Source: Pedobacter steynii (GTDB taxonomy: Bacteria > Bacteroidota > Bacteroidia > Sphingobacteriales > Sphingobacteriaceae). Taken from it: a stretch of 64,000 bases of DNA. The DNA is taken from the NCBI RefSeq assembly GCF_900103665.1, contig NZ_FNGY01000015.1, positions 1-64,000 of the forward strand, read 5' to 3'. The notes under the pieces were generated by a model. It saw only the letters and a program-made list of their open reading frames with translations, searched no databases and was not told the origin of the DNA. Positions 60,866 through 64,000 of the stretch are shown one piece after another (the stretch's first letter is position 1; each line of letters starts with the position of its first letter). The translations under genes were made by a program, and so were the position numbers.

Positions 60866-61069
60866 ATGAATAAGGCAAAAGACAGGATACGAATTTTCAA
60901 CTCATTTGAAGAGGCTAAAGAAACTGAAATTCAGGATATTATCAAGCAATCACCTATTGATCGTTTGAGGCATACTGTTGAACTTATTTTACGTGTACAT
61001 CAAGTTAGTAGAGAAGACTTGAAAAATAGAACTGCAACAGGTAAAATTAGAATAATTACAGCTGGATGA
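60866..61069 (+). CDS. Small partner protein of the nucleotidyltransferase module
   Basis: The 67-residue protein (from ATG 60866; an overlapping GTG lies at 60863) contains FNSFEEAKETEIQDIIKQSP and IDRLRHTVELILRVHQVSRE. It is helical and highly charged. Its stop overlaps the next start as ATGA, the tight coupling typical of antitoxin/toxin pairs. The downstream partner is a truncated nucleotidyltransferase. Antitoxin role is inferred from arrangement. Confidence 0.6.
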   Translation: MNKAKDRIRIFNSFEEAKETEIQDIIKQSPIDRLRHTVELILRVHQVSREDLKNRTATGKIRIITAG

Positions 61070-61185
61070 ACCTGTTTATAGAAAAACATCAAGACTTATT
61101 AAAAGAGCTTCTATTAAAGAAAGTTGATTTTATTGTAATTGGTGGTTATTCTGTACTATGTTTTAGCTGCAAATGCTATACTTAA
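61066..61185 (+). pseudogene. Truncated nucleotidyltransferase N-terminus
   Basis: The 39-codon frame starts MNLFIEKHQDLLKELLLKK and reaches VDFIVIGGYSV, the N-terminal GG motif of nucleotidyltransferases, then ends. The break coincides with the sequence GTTTTAGCTGCAAATGCTATA at 61160-61180, which is the end of the repeat at 60645-60665. The catalytic Asp pair is absent, so this toxin-like gene is dead. Confidence 0.7.
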
Positions 61186-61323
61186 ATATAGGAAAAATAA
61201 AGCATTTAACCTAATTTATATCATATAACCTGAGATAAATCTCTACAGTTTTCTACTAATAATTCTCAAATCTAAGGCTTAATAAATAAGACAGAAATAT
61301 GGGCAGAGCCAGTCGACATATCT

Positions 61324-62115
61324 TTATTTTACTTTAAAATTAAAGACCACGATACCTATTTGGAGAGAAGGTAAAGAATTAGAAGGGGGCATCTTCGCTC
61401 CCATGATTGAAGCCTTACATTTTTGCCACAAGTCTCTATCATTTAACGTGGTGCCTTTTACCCCTGGGGTAGCGTCTATGACGTTACCATCATTATAAAC
61501 TTTAATTCTTACTGCAATCTTTCCAGTTTTTAGTCCATCATCTTGCGGCATAACTAAGTTCTTGAACTTCCTTAATGGCATGGGCGTTTCCCCAAAGTTT
61601 GAATCTTGAATGTATGCTGCTTCAATGGAGCCTGTTTTAGCAGGCAGGCTTTCCAATTGCTCTCTTATCAAAGAATTTTCTTTGTCAAAAACCTGAACTA
61701 CAAAAACTGATTTTGGTGCTATTGAGATTTTATATCCATATTTTTCTCCCCAATAAGTCTTAACAACGTGACCTTTTTCATTCACCCTGGAATCAACCAA
61801 TTTGGGTGCTAATTGCAAAAGTTCCTTATTGAGATTGTCGTACTTTAGTTTATTACAAATTAGAGAGATTTCATTTTTATAGTCTTTTACTTTTCTGATT
61901 AGCAAGCTAGCATCTTTAAAATTGAAATGAAGCGTTACTACGCTATCTACGACTTCAGATTCAGTCAGTTCCCATCCGTTAATTGAAATCACTTCCTCTG
62001 TAAGATCGGCTACTGGAGTATTCACGTACCTGATTAACGTGCTTAAAGTAGGTGTTTGAGATTTTGCTATTACAACTATTAAGCAAAAGGTAAGCGTTAA
62101 GGTCAATTTTTTCAT
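61324..62115 (-). CDS. Secreted protein of unknown function, TonB-C-like end
   Basis: The protein of about 263 residues starts with a signal peptide at the ATG at 62115 (KKLTLTLTFCLIVVIAKSQ); the longer frame adds eleven poor residues. The last 70 residues (KIAVRIKVYNDGNVIDATPG, MPPSNSLPSLQIGIVVFNFK) recall the TonB C-terminal-like fold of small periplasmic proteins, but I am not sure. The rest is unknown and beta-rich. It is monocistronic. Confidence 0.7.
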   Translation of the reverse strand: MKKLTLTLTFCLIVVIAKSQTPTLSTLIRYVNTPVADLTEEVISINGWELTESEVVDSVVTLHFNFKDASLLIRKVKDYKNEISLICNKLKYDNLNKELLQLAPKLVDSRVNEKGHVVKTYWGEKYGYKISIAPKSVFVVQVFDKENSLIREQLESLPAKTGSIEAAYIQDSNFGETPMPLRKFKNLVMPQDDGLKTGKIAVRIKVYNDGNVIDATPGVKGTTLNDRDLWQKCKASIMGAKMPPSNSLPSLQIGIVVFNFKVK

Positions 62116-62352
62116 ATACAAATATAGATACTGGCCTTTATTTATCATATTAAGAACAAAAGTGGATAAGAATCACCAAAATTTATAAAATCACAGCAAA
62201 TTTGTACATTTGTATACACTTCTAGAAAAATTATATCTAACTGTAACAGATTAGATTATATAGCGTCATAATAGAAGAAATCTCCGAATGCTTGGATACC
62301 CAAACCTGATCATGAGCAAAAACAATTATCTTTACAAGATGATTTAGTGGCT

Positions 62353-62943
62353 ATGGAACTACATAAAAAAATAGCAATAACCCGGAAAAGTATAGGTCTT
62401 ACTCAGGAAAAATTAGCGGATTTAACAAATATTACTGTCCGTACTATTCAACGGATAGAAAGTGGTAAAAGTAGCCCCAGGACATTTACTATTAAGATTA
62501 TAGCCGAGGCTTTAGGAACCACCTTTGAGCAGTTAACACATGAATCACAAAATCATGATTCGTTGAAAGAATCAACAATACCTGAAATTATCTCTGATCT
62601 GGAAAATGAAAAGCATTTTCTTAAAATCCTTTGCTTGTCCTGCTTTGGTTATCTTGTAATCCCACTAGTACATTTTTTAATTCCCATTTATCTTTTAAAA
62701 AAATCTGGCAGCTACAATACTCAGACAATTGCATTTGGACGTTCGGTAATTCGGCAGCAGATTTATTGGGGAATCACGCTTTCCTTTTCACTTTTACTTG
62801 CGTTGGCCTATAATTTTATTGTAGTTACCTATTTTAAAGAGTTTTATTTGTTACATTATTTATGGATATTCTTCATAATGTACATTTTAAATGCCTTGCT
62901 TATTACTGTCAGTTTTTTGCGCATAAAAACTATAAATTTTTAG
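62353..62943 (+). CDS. XRE-type regulator with three membrane segments
   Basis: The 196-residue protein joins an N-terminal XRE helix-turn-helix (SIGLTQEKLADLTNITVRTI, IESGKSSPRTFTIKIIAEAL; residues 1-60) to three or four hydrophobic segments (about 100-122, 140-160 and 168-190) resembling DUF4870 proteins. It may be a membrane-bound regulator. ATG 62353 is preferred over GTG 62347. TACATTTG at 62205-62212 could be its promoter. Confidence 0.85.
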   Translation: MELHKKIAITRKSIGLTQEKLADLTNITVRTIQRIESGKSSPRTFTIKIIAEALGTTFEQLTHESQNHDSLKESTIPEIISDLENEKHFLKILCLSCFGYLVIPLVHFLIPIYLLKKSGSYNTQTIAFGRSVIRQQIYWGITLSFSLLLALAYNFIVVTYFKEFYLLHYLWIFFIMYILNALLITVSFLRIKTINF

Positions 62944-63007
62944 TTCATCTTTACAATAGAAGCATTATTTACTACTAAATGTCGGGCTAATGACGTGTAA
63001 ATTACGG

Positions 63008-63037
63008 TTGACCGGATAAATATTAAAGATAGTTTTG
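63008..63037 (+). promoter_or_regulatory. Promoter of the aspartyl-protease-like gene
   Basis: TTG at 63008-63010, 19 bases and TAGTTTTG at 63030-63037 form a -33/-7 pair that ends 18 bases before the ATG at 63056. Confidence 0.6.
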
Positions 63038-63055
63038 CATTAAAAAAACTAGCAA

Positions 63056-64000
63056 ATGCAAATCAAACCGAACTTTTTTAAAAAATTTTTATCAGTAATA
63101 CTAGGTAGTACAATCTTTTCCATTAAGTTGATCATGGCTCAATCTATGCCAACATTGCCAGTCAATCAACTGGTAATGTCCTCGGAAACCAAAACTATCT
63201 CATTTCGTTGGCATGGAGATTATATCAATTCAAAATGGGAGGCTAATACCGCTATTCTTATTCCAGTTAAGCTGAAGAACTGCCCACGTCTGTTTTATAT
63301 GCAATTTGACCTGGGTTCTCCATATTCCCTGTTATATAAAAATAAAGTCGAGGCTATCCAAATGAAATATCCGAAATCAATTCCTTTGAGAGAAGTAGGA
63401 GATAAATTACAAAACTTCTCATTCAACGTTGCCGAGATATCTATTTTGGCAAAAGAAATTATTGTACAACAGTTTGACAGCACATCAATCGACTGGAAAG
63501 ATAAAAATAGCACTGAAATAATTGGAACTATTGGAGCTGATCTAATTGATAATAAAGTCGTAATCATCGATTACGCGAATTGTAAACTTACCATCTCAAA
63601 AAGCATTCCCGAAAAATTATTGGGACATATCTCATTAACCAATTTTATATATTCGAATAGGAGCGTATTATTTCCGGCTAAATTAAAAGGTAAAGAAACT
63701 ATTCTCTATTTTGATACAGGTTCAAGTATGTTTGAGCTGCTTACTAACAAAGAAATGTGTAGCCAACTGGCCAAAACCAACGCCGAACTTATTCAATATA
63801 AAGTAAAATCGTGGAGTAAACTTTTGACAGCCAATACACTCGCATCGAACGACAGTTTAGAATTTGCCGGCACAACAATACCCCTTCGTTCTTCCACTTA
63901 TATTGAAGGAATAAGCAATACTCAGATTGAACAAATGTCAAAAATGGGAATCCATGGCATGATAGGAAATAAACTGTTTCTAAATTATATTCTAGTTATA
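63056..64000 (+). CDS. Aspartyl-protease-like secreted protein (partial, 3' end missing)
   Basis: This frame is open from 63056 to the last base of the window (315 codons) with no stop, so the gene continues beyond it. It has a signal peptide (FLSVILGSTIFSIKLIMAQS). Two copies of a pepsin-like block occur: QFDLGSPYSLLY (about residues 86-97) and YFDTGSSMFELL (about 220-231), each followed by a GTIGADLID- or GMIGNKLF-type strand. DTGSS is the active-site form of aspartic proteases; the first copy has DLGS, which lacks the Thr/Ser. Bacterial pepsin-like proteins are uncommon. Confidence 0.8.
   Translation, partial: MQIKPNFFKKFLSVILGSTIFSIKLIMAQSMPTLPVNQLVMSSETKTISFRWHGDYINSKWEANTAILIPVKLKNCPRLFYMQFDLGSPYSLLYKNKVEAIQMKYPKSIPLREVGDKLQNFSFNVAEISILAKEIIVQQFDSTSIDWKDKNSTEIIGTIGADLIDNKVVIIDYANCKLTISKSIPEKLLGHISLTNFIYSNRSVLFPAKLKGKETILYFDTGSSMFELLTNKEMCSQLAKTNAELIQYKVKSWSKLLTANTLASNDSLEFAGTTIPLRSSTYIEGISNTQIEQMSKMGIHGMIGNKLFLNYILVI

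Overview
The window looks like chromosome of a Bacteroidota bacterium, most likely a Sphingobacteriaceae member such as Pedobacter. The grounds are TonB-dependent receptors with carboxypeptidase-type N-domains, a GLPGLI protein, many short lipoproteins ending their signals in ACKK or GCK, DUF3667-, DUF4465- and NamZ-type proteins, and promoters of the TTG-N19/20-TAnnTTTG type. I see no phage, plasmid replication or insertion-sequence gene. Species assignment is inference only.

Region by region. 1-6.1 kb: a tRNA-Lys, an unknown one-pass membrane protein, a response regulator followed by a secreted DNase I-fold protein and a small Cys-rich secreted protein, an acyltransferase-like membrane protein, a LuxR-type regulator and a methyltransferase. 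6.5-12.8 kb: a serine beta-lactamase-fold hydrolase, a chromate operon (a ChrB-domain/AraC fusion, a small secreted barrel-like protein, ChrA), and an SPFH protein paired with a zinc-ribbon membrane protein. 12.95-17.7 kb: a cobalamin riboswitch leading a three-gene surface-protein operon without a receptor gene. 17.7-26.1 kb: DUF6304-like and DUF3667 proteins, a spondin-type lipoprotein with a peroxiredoxin, an AraC regulator, a protein with a Cry-toxin-like helical domain, a TPR-Arr (rifampin ADP-ribosyltransferase) fusion and NamZ. 26.2-36.3 kb: MaoC hydratase, an esterase, a double-glycine-leader peptide carrying an LDL-receptor class A-like module followed by a TlpA-type thioredoxin protein, a DHFR-fold protein, and a translationally coupled three-gene surface system with Ig-like repeats. 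36.4-46.7 kb: a Crp/Fnr regulator, a TonB receptor with an alcohol dehydrogenase, a class A2-type beta-lactamase, a GLPGLI/TonB-receptor pair and an HxlR-regulated oxidoreductase.

46.7-64 kb is accessory in character. It has orphan Sel1 and unknown proteins, a coupled erythromycin-esterase/ABC transporter operon, three broken nucleotidyltransferase toxin-like modules (two with an intact small upstream partner), relics of an alpha/beta hydrolase, an NmrA-like gene and a GntR-like gene, a diheme cytochrome, a GNAT acetyltransferase, AraC and XRE regulators, and an aspartyl-protease-like protein cut by the window end. Two related repeats at about 48.28 and 60.55 kb, sharing the 3' end of the tRNA-Lys sequence, bracket most of it.

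Themes: drug and metal defence (two beta-lactamase-fold enzymes, Arr, an Ere-like esterase with ABC exporter, ChrA), surface capture (B12-controlled lipoproteins, two TonB receptors), and gene decay in the last 17 kb. The most unusual items are the LDLa-like leader peptide, the Ig-repeat surface operon, the Cry-like protein and the repeated toxin-dead nucleotidyltransferase loci.
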